Below, piece after piece: positions 1-10,194 of a stretch of 64,000 nucleotides of DNA. Made by a program: the position numbers and the translations under genes. Source of the stretch: Anaplasmataceae bacterium AB001_6 (GTDB lineage: Bacteria; Pseudomonadota; Alphaproteobacteria; Rickettsiales; Anaplasmataceae); contig CP048228.1 of NCBI GenBank assembly GCA_020002265.1, forward strand, positions 682,001-746,000, given 5' to 3'. Each line of letters starts with the position of its first letter. The first letter of the stretch is position 1. The notes below the pieces were generated by a model. The model did no database searches. It saw nothing but the letters and a program-made list of their open reading frames with translations, and had not been told where the DNA came from.

Positions 1-45
1 TCGAAAAATTGATACATCTTGTTTATTTTCGTATTTGGCATTAAG

Positions 46-1110
46 ATGGGTACGAGTGTGGAGAGTACAGAATTGACATTGATTAAATATAATATGAATT
101 CAATAAAAAATGTAAAAAGTGATTCAGAAAGAGTTAACAAAAACAATAAACTTAGATTGTTAGATTCTAGAAAATCATATAAACCATTGATTTATCCTTG
201 GGCTTATGAGGCTTGGGAAACACAACAAAAAATATCTTGGTTGCCAGAAGAAGTTCCTATGGCAGATGATGTGCAAGATTGGAAACATAATATATCTTCT
301 GAAGAAAAAAATTTATTGACTCAAATTTTTAGATTTTTCACTCAATCTGATCTTGATGTTCATTGCTGTTATACAGATAAATATTTATCTTTATTTAAGC
401 ATCCTGAAATAAAAATGATGCTTACTGCTTTTGCTAACATGGAAACAATACATGTAGCTTCATATTCGCACCTTTTGGATACTGTAGGAATGCCAGAAAG
501 TGAATATAGTGCTTTTCTTGAATATAAAGAAATGTGTGATAAGCATGATTTTTTAAAACAATTTGATGTAAATTCTCTAGAAAATATAGCAAAAACTTTG
601 GCTGTTTATGGTGCTTTCACAGAAGGCTTGCAACTATTTGCATCTTTTGTGATTTTATTAAATTTTCCAAGGTTTAATAAAATGAAAGGAATGGGACAAA
701 TTATTAGCTTCTCTATAAGAGATGAAACTCTGCATACTGTGTCCATGATAAAATTATTTAATACTTTCGTTGATGAATATGATTTGCTTAATAAAAATTT
801 AATTGCAGAAATAAGAGAAATTTGTAAATTTGTTGTTATAAACGAAAATAAATTTATAGATCTGGCTTTTGAAATGGGAGATGTTAAAGGTCTTTCTTCT
901 AAAGAGGTAAAAGATTACGTGAAATTTATAGCAAATAGAAGATTGCAACAATTAAGAATGCAACCATTATATGAAGATATTAAAAAAAATCCGCTTCCGT
1001 GGTTTAATGAAGCTATAAATGCTGTTGAACATACTAATTTTTTCGAAAATAGAGTTACTGAATATTCACGTTCTTCAACAGAAGGTAAATGGGAAGATGT
1101 GTTTGATTAA
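46..1110 (+). CDS. nrdB: Class Ia ribonucleotide reductase, beta (radical) subunit
   Basis: Cytosolic subunit that carries the di-iron/tyrosyl radical with which NrdA reduces ribonucleoside diphosphates to deoxyribonucleotides. All family ligands are visible (numbering from the ATG at 46): Asp102 in TQSDLDV, Glu133 and His136 in METIH, Glu193 in TEGLQ, Glu227 and His230 in RDETLH. Tyr140, seven residues after Glu133, is at the spacing of the radical tyrosine (E. coli Y122), so this is an ordinary class I enzyme and not a tyrosine-less variant. Length (354 aa) fits alphaproteobacterial NrdB. The frame stays open upstream to a TTG at 19, but the ATG at 46 is preferred; the N-terminal 40 residues are not conserved, so an ATG at 94 is also possible. 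nrdA is not in the window. Confidence 0.95.
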   Translation: MGTSVESTELTLIKYNMNSIKNVKSDSERVNKNNKLRLLDSRKSYKPLIYPWAYEAWETQQKISWLPEEVPMADDVQDWKHNISSEEKNLLTQIFRFFTQSDLDVHCCYTDKYLSLFKHPEIKMMLTAFANMETIHVASYSHLLDTVGMPESEYSAFLEYKEMCDKHDFLKQFDVNSLENIAKTLAVYGAFTEGLQLFASFVILLNFPRFNKMKGMGQIISFSIRDETLHTVSMIKLFNTFVDEYDLLNKNLIAEIREICKFVVINENKFIDLAFEMGDVKGLSSKEVKDYVKFIANRRLQQLRMQPLYEDIKKNPLPWFNEAINAVEHTNFFENRVTEYSRSSTEGKWEDVFD

Positions 1111-1134
1111 AAAATCATATATCGATAAGAGATC

Positions 1135-1338
1135 ATGCTAGAATTTATTTTTTATGGAGTAATATTTTTTTTCGTTATTTTTCTTATTTTACTACCTGTT
1201 GGTCTGATAATTGAAGAATATAATGGCCTTCATTATCCCGTGAACATGAAATTGATAAAGAAAGCGCTATTTGCCTTATGTTTATCTTTCATAGTATCAC
1301 CCATTTTTGTAATATTCTACGTTCATAAACTACTTTAA
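1135..1338 (+). CDS. Small two-helix membrane protein, function unknown
   Basis: 67 aa, not recognised. Two hydrophobic segments are visible, roughly residues 4-26 (very Phe/Ile-rich) and 43-63, joined by a short polar loop with EEYNG and a Lys pair; this predicts a hairpin in the inner membrane. The ATG lies 24 bases after nrdB and is preceded by AAGAGATC, a weak Shine-Dalgarno-like stretch, so it is probably co-transcribed with nrdB. No enzymatic motif. Being a short ORF in AT-rich DNA, it could be spurious, but the position directly behind nrdB on the same strand and the well-formed hydrophobic segments favour a real gene. Confidence 0.5.
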   Translation: MLEFIFYGVIFFFVIFLILLPVGLIIEEYNGLHYPVNMKLIKKALFALCLSFIVSPIFVIFYVHKLL

Positions 1339-1360
1339 ATTATGAAATGAATAATGCTCT

Positions 1361-1909
1361 TCAGCTTTCTTTTATTGTTTGTATATTTTTTCTAAAACTA
1401 TCCTCTTTTATAGAACCATTATAACATTCTACAATCTTATTATCTTTTCCAATAACATAAGTTTTAGGTACAAAAAAAACAGCTAAAAAATTCTTTATCA
1501 GATCCCCATTTTTATCTATTAATATATCTTTATAAGGATTACCATTGGTATTTAAATAATGATCTAACACTTTTTTATTCTCTTTCAAAGCAAATCCATA
1601 TATATCAATTTCATCTTTATAATTAAGAAGTAAAAAATGATCATCTTGACAAAAATTACACCAAGAAGCAAAGAAATGAACAACATAACCATCATCAGAA
1701 TCAGCAATCTGATTAAAAGATATTATTTCTTCTGCATTAAAATAAGATTGATAACTGATTTTATTCAATCTATCTAAAAAGTGCCTTGATAAAATATATC
1801 TAGGAAAAAAAAGGATAAATAAAGCAATAAAAACCACCGAAAATGCAATAAAAAATTTCAATTTATGATTTTTAATTTTTTTTAAGATTCTAGACAAAAT
1901 ATTTATCAT
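1361..1909 (-). CDS. Membrane-anchored thioredoxin-like protein (TlpA/CcmG-type)
   Basis: 182 aa. One N-terminal membrane anchor (about residues 18-38) is followed by a periplasmic thioredoxin fold with the redox pair Cys84-Cys87 in ASWCNFCQ and the cis-proline at about residue 148 in VPKTYVIG. Together these place it with the TlpA/ResA/CcmG(DsbE) proteins that reduce periplasmic disulfides, classically apocytochrome c for haem attachment. Its start overlaps the 3' end of hemA by 20 bases, so the two are translationally linked; coupling to haem synthesis supports a cytochrome c maturation role, but no ccm genes are nearby, so the substrate is inferred only. Confidence 0.75.
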   Translation of the reverse strand: MINILSRILKKIKNHKLKFFIAFSVVFIALFILFFPRYILSRHFLDRLNKISYQSYFNAEEIISFNQIADSDDGYVVHFFASWCNFCQDDHFLLLNYKDEIDIYGFALKENKKVLDHYLNTNGNPYKDILIDKNGDLIKNFLAVFFVPKTYVIGKDNKIVECYNGSIKEDSFRKNIQTIKES

Positions 1910-3137
1910 TACTAGATATACAAGAAGAAAAACCTGATTCCATAAAAGCCATTCTCAAAGCTTCTACTAAATCCCTCATCATTTTTTCAGTATGCTTTGG
2001 TCCTGGAGTAATACGCAGCAACTCTCCTCCCTTTTTAACTGTTGGATAATTGATACATTGAACATATATATTATATTTATTAAGAAGTATAGAATGAATT
2101 CTTTTACAAATTATAGGATCCCCTATAGGTAAAATAATCATATGACTATTATTACGCAAAAATTTTATGCAATTATATTTCAGGATATTTTTAAGATCTT
2201 GTACATTGGACATAACGCATTCTCTTTCCATAGAACTAGACATCACATACTTTATGCTGGATATAGCACCTTCAGCAATAACAGGAGGGATAGAAGTTGT
2301 AAATATAAACTCCGAAGCAAAACTACGTATATAATCCACAACAGTCGAAGAAGAGGCAATATATCCACCTAATAATCCAAAACTTTTACCTAAATTAGCT
2401 TGTAATATATCGATACGATCACACAGACCTTTTTGAGATATTATGCCAGCACCTTTATCACCATAAAGACCAACAGAATGTACTTCATCTACATATAAAA
2501 TTGCATTATAGGTTTCAGAAAGATCACAAATTTTTTCAAGTGGGCATATAGCTCCAGACATTGAATATACAGATTCACAAATTATAATTTTATGGCGATC
2601 TTTGGGATAATTTTTTAATATTTCTTCTAAATGAAGCATATCATTATTTCTATATACATGTAATTTTGACACATTTTTAGAAGATTTTATTCCTCTGATG
2701 ATGGAAGCGTGATTGCATTCATCAGATAATACGATTGGATCAGACAATCTATCTATAACAGATGAAATAGCCGCTAAATTGGCAATATAACCAGATGTAA
2801 AAACCAAAGCAGCTTCTGTCTTATGCAAGTCAGCCAGCAGAGATTCTAATCTAACGATAGAAGAGTGATTACCCGATATATTACGAGTTCCTCCAGAACC
2901 TGATCCGAAAGAATCTAGAGCATTTTTCATGGATTCTATAACAACTGGATTATCAACCATTCCTAAATAGTCATTGCTACACCAAACAACAACCTCTGAA
3001 TTGTTATTTTTATTGAATGCCACAGGAAATCTCCCTACCATTCTCTCCAAATTAATAAATTCCCTATATCTATTTTCTTTGACTACATCAGCTATAGAAT
3101 CGGAAAACAGGCAATCATAACCTTCCTTAATAACCAT
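1890..3137 (-). CDS. hemA: 5-aminolevulinate synthase
   Basis: PLP enzyme that condenses glycine with succinyl-CoA to 5-aminolevulinate, the first step of haem synthesis by the C4 (Shemin) route typical of Alphaproteobacteria. 415 aa from the ATG at 3137 (a TTG at 3152 in frame would run nearly up to the tRNA). Alpha-oxoamine synthase signatures are present: GSGSGGTRNISGNH substrate loop, CNHAS with the PLP-stacking histidine, VDEVHSVG with the PLP aspartate, and NLGKSFG with the Schiff-base lysine near residue 251. It lies directly downstream of tRNA-Gly, the cognate of its substrate amino acid, which is probably coincidence, and overlaps the thioredoxin-like gene downstream. Confidence 0.95.
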   Translation of the reverse strand: MVIKEGYDCLFSDSIADVVKENRYREFINLERMVGRFPVAFNKNNNSEVVVWCSNDYLGMVDNPVVIESMKNALDSFGSGSGGTRNISGNHSSIVRLESLLADLHKTEAALVFTSGYIANLAAISSVIDRLSDPIVLSDECNHASIIRGIKSSKNVSKLHVYRNNDMLHLEEILKNYPKDRHKIIICESVYSMSGAICPLEKICDLSETYNAILYVDEVHSVGLYGDKGAGIISQKGLCDRIDILQANLGKSFGLLGGYIASSSTVVDYIRSFASEFIFTTSIPPVIAEGAISSIKYVMSSSMERECVMSNVQDLKNILKYNCIKFLRNNSHMIILPIGDPIICKRIHSILLNKYNIYVQCINYPTVKKGGELLRITPGPKHTEKMMRDLVEALRMAFMESGFSSCISSNDKYFV

Positions 3138-3156
3138 ATAAAAAAAACCCAAACAA

Positions 3157-3232
3157 TGGAGCGGCGGAAGGGGTTCGATCCCTCGACCTCAACCTTGGCA
3201 AGGTTGCGCTCTACCAACTGAGCTACCACCGC
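3157..3232 (-). tRNA. tRNA-Gly (GCC)
   Basis: 76 bases on the minus strand with a seven-pair acceptor (GCGGTGG with CCGCCGC, one G-T), D arm GCTC/GAGC, anticodon stem CAACC/GGTTG around loop TTGCCAA (anticodon GCC), T stem GAGGG/CCCTT, discriminator T and an encoded CCA. The T loop reads ATCGAAC, with A instead of the near-universal T at position 54. Confidence 0.96.
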
Positions 3233-3291
3233 ATGAGAAAAACAGCACTAGATTATAGTAACAATTATTCAATAAAATTTCAATATTAAAC

Positions 3292-4671
3292 TTACACTAT
3301 AAATCTATTTCTTCCTGCGGATTTTGCTTCATATAACAACTTATCTACTGCTTGCAATACATCTTCTATATTATTTATTGTATCATTGGAAAAAAGTTTT
3401 GCTCCAATACTAACTGTAACTGTTATTGATACATCTTTTATTACTATAGGTTTATCAGAAATTACCTTCAAAAAGCGTTGCAAATAACCTTGAAAATTTT
3501 TTCTACTATCATTCGTATCTAAATCATTAAGAATGATAATAAATTCCTCACCACCTATACGAGCAATTATATCATAGTACCGTAGCACAGACTTTATTCT
3601 AGCTACAACTATTTTTAGAACGCAATCCCCTATCAAATGCCCATATAAATCGTTGATATTTTTAAAAAAATCTATATCAACAGCTGCAAAAGCAGTATAA
3701 CCGGGTTTTATGTTATTATTTTTTATAAATTTATTATTCATAAAAAAATTTAAGTATTCTCTATTATGAGAACCAGTAAGAGTATCAATATAATTATTTT
3801 GAATACTTCTGTTTACATTATTTTTCAACATATCGTTATATTTTTTTAATCTGATATGTATATTAAATCGAGCAATTATTTCCCTATAAATATAGGGATA
3901 AGTTATATAATCGTTAATCAATATTTCTTTCGGAAATTTAAAAAATAATTGTGAATCATCAATTTGAATTAATATTGGAATTTTTCTAAGAGTTTTATTT
4001 GATCTAAGATTAGCACATAGATCAAATAATTGGTGATCAAAGCTCATATTAATAAAAATCAGATCGATATCTTCTTGGTAGAAAAACTTATGTAAATTAT
4101 CATCTTTATAGTGCACTAGAATAACTTCACCATAATGATTTTGTATATTTTTTTGTAAAATAACAGATGTTTCATATACTGAAAATATCACCAATATTTT
4201 AGCTTTATAGATACTTTTAAAAGTAGAAAATAATATTTTATCACGAAAATGTTCGATAAAAACTGTGCTATTCATACTAGCACGAATATCATCATATGCC
4301 ATTTTCAATTTTAACGTTAAAGATATTCTTCTGAATAATTGAGTTAATCTTATCGGTTTAACCAAAAAATCATCAGCACCTATACTTAATCCATACAACC
4401 TATCTTCAAGACTATCCAAAGCAGTTACAAACATTATAGGGATATGAAAAGTAGAATAACTGGATTTTAAAATCTTACATACTTCAAAGCCATCAATTTT
4501 TGGCATCATAATATCAAGTAATATAAGATCAACTTCTTCTTTTACACATAAACTTAAAGCTTCTTGTCCGTTATCTACAACAAAAACTTTATAATATTTA
4601 CTTTCCAGTGAAGATCTTAAAAATTTTAAATTTTTAAGATTATCATCAACAACTAATATCTTGGCAGTCAA
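3292..4671 (-). CDS. pleD: PleD-like response regulator with diguanylate cyclase (GGDEF) domain
   Basis: 459 aa in the PleD order: receiver domain 1 (residues 1-120) with DD at 9-10, phospho-acceptor Asp53 in LLDIMMPK and Lys105 in LVKP; a degenerate second receiver (about 157-270) without the acidic pocket; and a GGDEF domain (about 298-459) with active GGEEF at 373-377. RYYD at 364-367 sits exactly five residues before it, the RxxD product-inhibition site. So this should be an active cyclic-di-GMP synthase, switched by phosphorylation and feedback-inhibited. PleD-type cyclases occur in Anaplasmataceae and other Rickettsiales, where they are linked to intracellular development. Start is a TTG just ahead of the first beta strand; no ATG is available there. 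Confidence 0.9.
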   Translation of the reverse strand: MTAKILVVDDNLKNLKFLRSSLESKYYKVFVVDNGQEALSLCVKEEVDLILLDIMMPKIDGFEVCKILKSSYSTFHIPIMFVTALDSLEDRLYGLSIGADDFLVKPIRLTQLFRRISLTLKLKMAYDDIRASMNSTVFIEHFRDKILFSTFKSIYKAKILVIFSVYETSVILQKNIQNHYGEVILVHYKDDNLHKFFYQEDIDLIFINMSFDHQLFDLCANLRSNKTLRKIPILIQIDDSQLFFKFPKEILINDYITYPYIYREIIARFNIHIRLKKYNDMLKNNVNRSIQNNYIDTLTGSHNREYLNFFMNNKFIKNNNIKPGYTAFAAVDIDFFKNINDLYGHLIGDCVLKIVVARIKSVLRYYDIIARIGGEEFIIILNDLDTNDSRKNFQGYLQRFLKVISDKPIVIKDVSITVTVSIGAKLFSNDTINNIEDVLQAVDKLLYEAKSAGRNRFIV

Positions 4672-4746
4672 ACAACTTATCGAATATATAAATCATTATC
4701 TTAACAAACAAAGGTTACTAAAAAACAAAAAAGCTTGAAATATATT

Positions 4747-5100
4747 TTATTTTAGAATGTCGCTATCAATAGATTCTTCTTTTACAACATTGATTTCACC
4801 ATCATTGCCATTTGTTATGATTTTTTTTATATTATTATCATTTTGAGAGCATATTTCTTCATCATCATAAATGTAGGATTCATAATATTTTCCATCCAAT
4901 CCTTTTCTTTTATAAGGCGGCTTAGCTTTATCATGCGATGCATTCTCATCTAAAAAACTTAACATTTCTTTTCTTAAAATCCAAAATCTACGGCAAAAAG
5001 ATTTAACGCCACCAATAAGAGCAGGAGCGCTCTTTGGATCTATAAATATCAAAAAAACAACAGCTATTACAAGTAATTCTGTCCAGCCAATTCCCAACAT
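4747..5100 (-). CDS. tatB: Sec-independent (Tat) translocase subunit TatB-like
   Basis: 117 aa. The first 20 residues have the TatA/TatB layout: a short start, G-W-x-E-L-L at residues 5-10, one membrane helix (about 7-21) and a hinge with DPKSAP, then an amphipathic basic helix (about 28-46). The glutamate at position 8 and the DPK-x-x-P hinge fit TatB rather than TatA. TatB with TatC forms the receptor for twin-arginine signal peptides. The C-terminal 60 residues are acidic and not conserved. tatC is not adjacent, so the Tat genes are split in this genome. Confidence 0.75.
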   Translation of the reverse strand: MLGIGWTELLVIAVVFLIFIDPKSAPALIGGVKSFCRRFWILRKEMLSFLDENASHDKAKPPYKRKGLDGKYYESYIYDDEEICSQNDNNIKKIITNGNDGEINVVKEESIDSDILK

Positions 5101-5190
5101 AAAATAAGTTTAAAAGACATGATTATATCACATATTTTTCATATAAAAAATAAAGCCTCAAAAATATCAGAAATAACAAACAAAAATATG

Positions 5191-8100
5191 TTATTTTTTT
5201 AACATGTACTCTAATCTTTTGATAATAACTACAAATTTATTTATGCTAAATTTTTCTACTATTAACTTATTAATGAAATCTTCATAATCTGTTATAAAAT
5301 TTCCTTTCTTCTCTTTCCATTTTTCAAAATACAAAGTAGCATCTTTAAAGTCTATTTTATCATCATCTATGCTATGGATAATATCCAGCGTAACACATTT
5401 TTGTATTTCATATATATCATTCTTCAGTAAGCGAGTTGCCACTCTATGCCAGTAACTATTGGTTTTATCTTCAGATAATAAAATCTTCCTTAGATGATTA
5501 AATTTCATTATATCACCTATATGATAATATAATTTACTAATAAAGATCATTTTACTTGAATTTGCAAAAGAAACATTAGAAAGATCCTGAACAATTTGTA
5601 TAATAGGCAAAGCAGAATCCATAAATTTAAAGCTAGCAATTTGCTTTGCTACAGCATCGTCGATTCCCATTTGCACAAAGCGATTGTACATATTTTTATA
5701 AATATTTAAAGAATGATCATCAAGAGTGATTTCTAATTTATCTCTTAATTCATCAATTTTTGGAGATAATTCCGTGATAACAGATTCAATATCAAAAGAA
5801 TGTCCATAATTATTTAAAAAATATGTGACTGTATTTGTTGCAAAATCCATTGTTTCGCATTCTATTTCATAATAAATATCTTTAGGCATCGAATTTATAA
5901 GTGGTTCCACTTTCTTGACCCACATTCCAGTAATACCATAAGATTCGGATAAAACAATCAATATGCTAAAAACCATTTCCTCCGTTACGCCATAGTCTTC
6001 AACAATATTATTTATAAAAGTTATTCCAACTCTATTAACCATAAAATTAATAATAAAAGTTGCAATTATTTCTTTTCTCAATTGATGATTCTCTATTTCT
6101 TTCGCAAAATCATTTCTCATCCTACTAGGAAAGTAAGTGTTCAAATATCTAAGCATATAATCGTTTTGTATTAATTGTGAATTTAACAATTTTTCATACA
6201 AAAACATTTTGGTATAAGCCATTAACACTGCAAGTCTAGGCACAGAAAAGTGTCTTCCTTCAGCTATCATGCGTGTCATTTCTTTATTATCTGGAAGATA
6301 TTCAGCACTTCTATTAAATGTACTGATTGTTTCTAATTTCTTTAGTATGCCTTGATATTGCTCTAATGAAGAGCGATTCATATTTTCTCTAATCAATATT
6401 AAGGCCTGCGGTTTACTGATGATAGTTAGAATCTTACGAGCAACTTCATCTTCCATTTCAGATAAAATTACATTTCTTTCTTCTAAGGTTAATTTGCCCT
6501 TTGTTAATAATTCTGCAAAAGCTATTTTAATATTCACTTCATAATCAGAACAGCACACTCCACAACTATTATCAATAAAATCAGTATTAATCAGACCACC
6601 ATTGTTAGCATATTCTATTCTTCCTAATTGAGTACAACCAAGATTACCTCCTTCTCCAATTACTTTTGCTCTTATATCAATTCCATTTACCCTAATTGCA
6701 TCATTATTTTTATCTCCGATCATTTCATTCACTTCGCTCGAAGACTTCACAAAAGTACCAATGCCCCCATTCCATATTAGATCAACCTGAGATTTTAATA
6801 TGTATCTTATTAAAGCATTAGGAGTAACTAAATCTTCTGTTATATCGAAAACCTCCTTCATTTCACTTGTCACGGAGATATTTTTTGAAGATCTAGAAAA
6901 TATCCCTCCTCCTTTAGAAATAAGCTCTTGATTATAATCATCCCATTGAGAACGTGGTAAATTAAATATTCTTTTACGTTCTATAAAAGAGCTAACAGGG
7001 TCAGGATTAGGGTCAACAAAAATATGCATATGATTAAATGCAGCAATTAGTTTTATCTTATCTGAAATAATCATAGCGTTTCCAAAAACATCCCCAGCAA
7101 GATCACCTATTCCCACAACGGTAAAGTATTCTTTTGAGATATTTTTAGACATAAACCAAAAATGGAACACTACAGAATTCCATGCACCTCGGGTAGTGAT
7201 TCCCATTTTTTTATGATCATATCCGCTAGAACCACCTGAAGCAAAAGCATCTCCTAGCCAAAAATTATATTTCTGAGATATTTCATTTGCATAATTAGAA
7301 AAGGTAGCAGTTCCTTTATCAGCTGCAACTACAAGGTATGTATCATCATCATCATAGCATAAAACATTTTGCGGTTTTATAATTTTACCATCAATTACAT
7401 TATCTGTTATATCAAGCATTCCACTAAGGAATTTTTTATAGCATAATACACCAAAATCAAAAAAATCTTTTGATTCATTACTGATGCCTTTGACAACAAA
7501 TCCTCCTTTAGATCCAACAGGAACTATAGTTACATTTTTAGGCATTTGGGCTCTCCATAAACCCATCACTTCTGTACGGAAATCTTCAGTTCTATCTGAC
7601 CAACGAAGACCCCCTCTTGCTACTTTACCGCCTCTTAAGTGTATTCCTTCAAATTGCTTAGAATAGACATATATCTCTACAAATGGCTTTGGCGAAGGAA
7701 TAAGAGTAGATTTTTGAGAATCAATTTTAAAAGAAATATAATCCTTATTCAAAAAGAAATTAGTACGGATAATACATCCTATAACTTCTAAAAAAGCCCT
7801 AAATATCTTATCATCAACAACATTTGTTATTGAATCTATAATTTTATTAACACGTCTATTTAGTAATTTTATATTATCTTCCCTTTCAGTATTAACAATA
7901 TCTTCAAATTCTTTAGACGGTTTAAATTTAGCATTAAATAACTCAATAAGGAAATTTACAGCTTCAGGATTTTTCACAAAAGATTTCTGGATATATTCAA
8001 CAGAATAAGAGAATTTTATTTGCTTCAAATAGCTTCCAATAACTCGCATCAGCATTATTTCACGCCAATTTAATCCCGCTGTTATTGTAAGACTATTGTA

Positions 8101-10044
8101 ATAATCATTTTCTATATCTTTAGAAAGAACCATACGAATTATTTCTTCTGCTTTTGGCCTAATTTGTGACAATTGCAGCATTGAAACTCCTTCTATAGTA
8201 ACAACAAAATGCTGTATCCATACTACTCGATCTTTATCTATTGATAATTTAAAAGTAGTATTATCTATTGCTTTAAATCCCATATTTTCTATGACAGGGA
8301 TCAAATAAGAAAGAGACAGCATATCTTCTTGCATAGAATATATTTTGATATTATATTGAGAATGCCCAACATCATATAAATCAGCAGATCGCAATTTATT
8401 TTCTTTAACAAGGCCATCAATTGCTTTTATATCGCGTACAGCACTATCTGCATTAAAAGTTTTTTGATATCTAGCAGAAAATATGGATCCATATTGTTTA
8501 TATAGGCTATAGCCGTCCTCATATCCATAAAAATCTGTTATTTTATTAAGCAGGCTTTCTCCCCAATCTTCTATGATAGTATTTAATTTTTCTTCCAAGA
8601 TCATTTTTTGTTCTTCTGTTGGAAATACCTCGACTTCTATTCCAAGCTTCATTCTGATGAAATTATCATCTTTGAATAAAATATCTCTTTCTTGTACATC
8701 TCCATCAAAAACCTCATTTACAGCATTTTGTACTGCCGATACCATAGGCATAGTAAAATTCTTATTAGAAATATAGAGTAATATCTTTACATATTTTCCC
8801 GCTCCAGCATCAAAAATGAACAATTTAAAATGTACATCTCCCGAAATTGATAATAAACCTATAGCGATAGACTGCAACTCTTCTTCAGTAGTAGTTAGAA
8901 GTTCATTTCTAGGCATACTGCGAAGTGTATCTATTATAGATTTGCTGGTATGACCATTTTTAGAAAAAGAAGCTTTTTCTATTATATTTTTAACTTTTTC
9001 ACGCACAATTGGTGTAACTGTTAGATCTTGGAAATCAATAACTCTTGAAAATAACCCAAAAACAAAATAAACATATCTATCAGAAGAATCATTGCCCACT
9101 GGTGTTTCAAATCTTATCAAATCGAGATTAACGCAGCGATGTATTATATTACTGATTGTTGATCTAGAAATATTGCATAAAGAATCTATTTCTTTCAATC
9201 TAGTGCAGTCAGAATCAAAATTTTTAGCCTTTGACAATCCTAATGAAAGGTCTGGTTTTTCAATTGAATTCTTCTTATATCTAGATATGCCAAAAAAAAC
9301 AAAACTATTATGTCTAAGCCATGTACAAAATTCTATAACTTCTTTAACTTCGCAGTCATTTTCTGATTGAGAATTTTTGGATAAATTATCTTTAATTTCA
9401 TCCATACATTCAAGCATCGGTTTCCAATCATTTACGATATGTTGTATATCATGCACCATATCCTTAAACAACGACCGTAAATTACTTTGTTTATCTTCTT
9501 TAACATGATTAGTAATAAATAGAACTAAAGATTCATAATTATTTTCATTTTTATGTGAACATTCAGTCGCTTTGTTTATCTTAATAATATCTTCATTATT
9601 ATCTCTTTGAATACCTAGTACAAGATTTGCTCTTTGATGTATTATGCCTCCTTCTTCGACAATACAGTTGGTTAATGAATCAACAATAAATGGACTATCT
9701 TCATTTAAAATTGCAATTAGTGAATATTTTTTTCTTGTTCCGTAAAAACTATTTTCTATATTCAATTCATAATTGAAATTAGTGATGAGATCTTTTAAAT
9801 CTTTTCCTTTATAAGAATTGATAAAAGAAAACATATCATCAAAAAAGCAAATTAACGCTTCAATATTTTCAGGTGAAGAATTCAAAAGAAAAAAATCTGA
9901 AGAAAATTTAACTCTCATATTATGGTATAAATCAATGATAAATGTTGTAAGATTATCATGATCTTCCTTGGGTCTTTTGTATTTCAATTTTTCCAATAAT
10001 GACTCAAGAAATACTTCAGAATTAAATTTCGTTCTATCCAACAT
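5191..10044 (-). CDS. gdhZ: NAD-specific glutamate dehydrogenase, 180-kDa class
   Basis: 1617 aa, the size of the L_180 (GdhZ) class that catabolises glutamate to 2-oxoglutarate and ammonia with NAD+. The N-terminal half holds ACT-like regulatory regions; the catalytic part starts near residue 800 with LRGGKVARGGLRWSDR, followed by GSKGGFVVKG (catalytic lysine region), then the Rossmann part containing GGNLGCTQLGR. A glutamate-burning enzyme of this type is characteristic of Rickettsiales that feed on host amino acids. Full length and without frameshift. Start ATG at 10044; no clear Shine-Dalgarno sequence. It is a single-gene unit with a long AT-rich gap upstream. Confidence 0.93.
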   Translation of the reverse strand: MLDRTKFNSEVFLESLLEKLKYKRPKEDHDNLTTFIIDLYHNMRVKFSSDFFLLNSSPENIEALICFFDDMFSFINSYKGKDLKDLITNFNYELNIENSFYGTRKKYSLIAILNEDSPFIVDSLTNCIVEEGGIIHQRANLVLGIQRDNNEDIIKINKATECSHKNENNYESLVLFITNHVKEDKQSNLRSLFKDMVHDIQHIVNDWKPMLECMDEIKDNLSKNSQSENDCEVKEVIEFCTWLRHNSFVFFGISRYKKNSIEKPDLSLGLSKAKNFDSDCTRLKEIDSLCNISRSTISNIIHRCVNLDLIRFETPVGNDSSDRYVYFVFGLFSRVIDFQDLTVTPIVREKVKNIIEKASFSKNGHTSKSIIDTLRSMPRNELLTTTEEELQSIAIGLLSISGDVHFKLFIFDAGAGKYVKILLYISNKNFTMPMVSAVQNAVNEVFDGDVQERDILFKDDNFIRMKLGIEVEVFPTEEQKMILEEKLNTIIEDWGESLLNKITDFYGYEDGYSLYKQYGSIFSARYQKTFNADSAVRDIKAIDGLVKENKLRSADLYDVGHSQYNIKIYSMQEDMLSLSYLIPVIENMGFKAIDNTTFKLSIDKDRVVWIQHFVVTIEGVSMLQLSQIRPKAEEIIRMVLSKDIENDYYNSLTITAGLNWREIMLMRVIGSYLKQIKFSYSVEYIQKSFVKNPEAVNFLIELFNAKFKPSKEFEDIVNTEREDNIKLLNRRVNKIIDSITNVVDDKIFRAFLEVIGCIIRTNFFLNKDYISFKIDSQKSTLIPSPKPFVEIYVYSKQFEGIHLRGGKVARGGLRWSDRTEDFRTEVMGLWRAQMPKNVTIVPVGSKGGFVVKGISNESKDFFDFGVLCYKKFLSGMLDITDNVIDGKIIKPQNVLCYDDDDTYLVVAADKGTATFSNYANEISQKYNFWLGDAFASGGSSGYDHKKMGITTRGAWNSVVFHFWFMSKNISKEYFTVVGIGDLAGDVFGNAMIISDKIKLIAAFNHMHIFVDPNPDPVSSFIERKRIFNLPRSQWDDYNQELISKGGGIFSRSSKNISVTSEMKEVFDITEDLVTPNALIRYILKSQVDLIWNGGIGTFVKSSSEVNEMIGDKNNDAIRVNGIDIRAKVIGEGGNLGCTQLGRIEYANNGGLINTDFIDNSCGVCCSDYEVNIKIAFAELLTKGKLTLEERNVILSEMEDEVARKILTIISKPQALILIRENMNRSSLEQYQGILKKLETISTFNRSAEYLPDNKEMTRMIAEGRHFSVPRLAVLMAYTKMFLYEKLLNSQLIQNDYMLRYLNTYFPSRMRNDFAKEIENHQLRKEIIATFIINFMVNRVGITFINNIVEDYGVTEEMVFSILIVLSESYGITGMWVKKVEPLINSMPKDIYYEIECETMDFATNTVTYFLNNYGHSFDIESVITELSPKIDELRDKLEITLDDHSLNIYKNMYNRFVQMGIDDAVAKQIASFKFMDSALPIIQIVQDLSNVSFANSSKMIFISKLYYHIGDIMKFNHLRKILLSEDKTNSYWHRVATRLLKNDIYEIQKCVTLDIIHSIDDDKIDFKDATLYFEKWKEKKGNFITDYEDFINKLIVEKFSINKFVVIIKRLEYMLKK

Positions 10045-10194
10045 ATCGCAAATTCTAAATATTAAAAATATACTTATAGTTCAAGATTTCAATCTCAAAT
10101 AAAGCCTTCTCAAAAAATATAAAAAGGCAAATAATAACTTAACTAAATTAAATCGTGTAAAAAAAGATGCTAAAGATACAGCATACAATAGTCA

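Noticed and set aside
3157-3232. tRNA-Gly next to a glycine-using enzyme (hemA) as a T-box or glycine control
   Set aside because: No T-box or riboswitch structure is visible in the 19-base gap; adjacency alone is not evidence.
7484-7666. Short open frames on the plus strand inside the glutamate dehydrogenase gene, also at 8573-8776 and 9092-9370
   Set aside because: Shadow frames of a well-conserved gene with no start signals or family resemblance.
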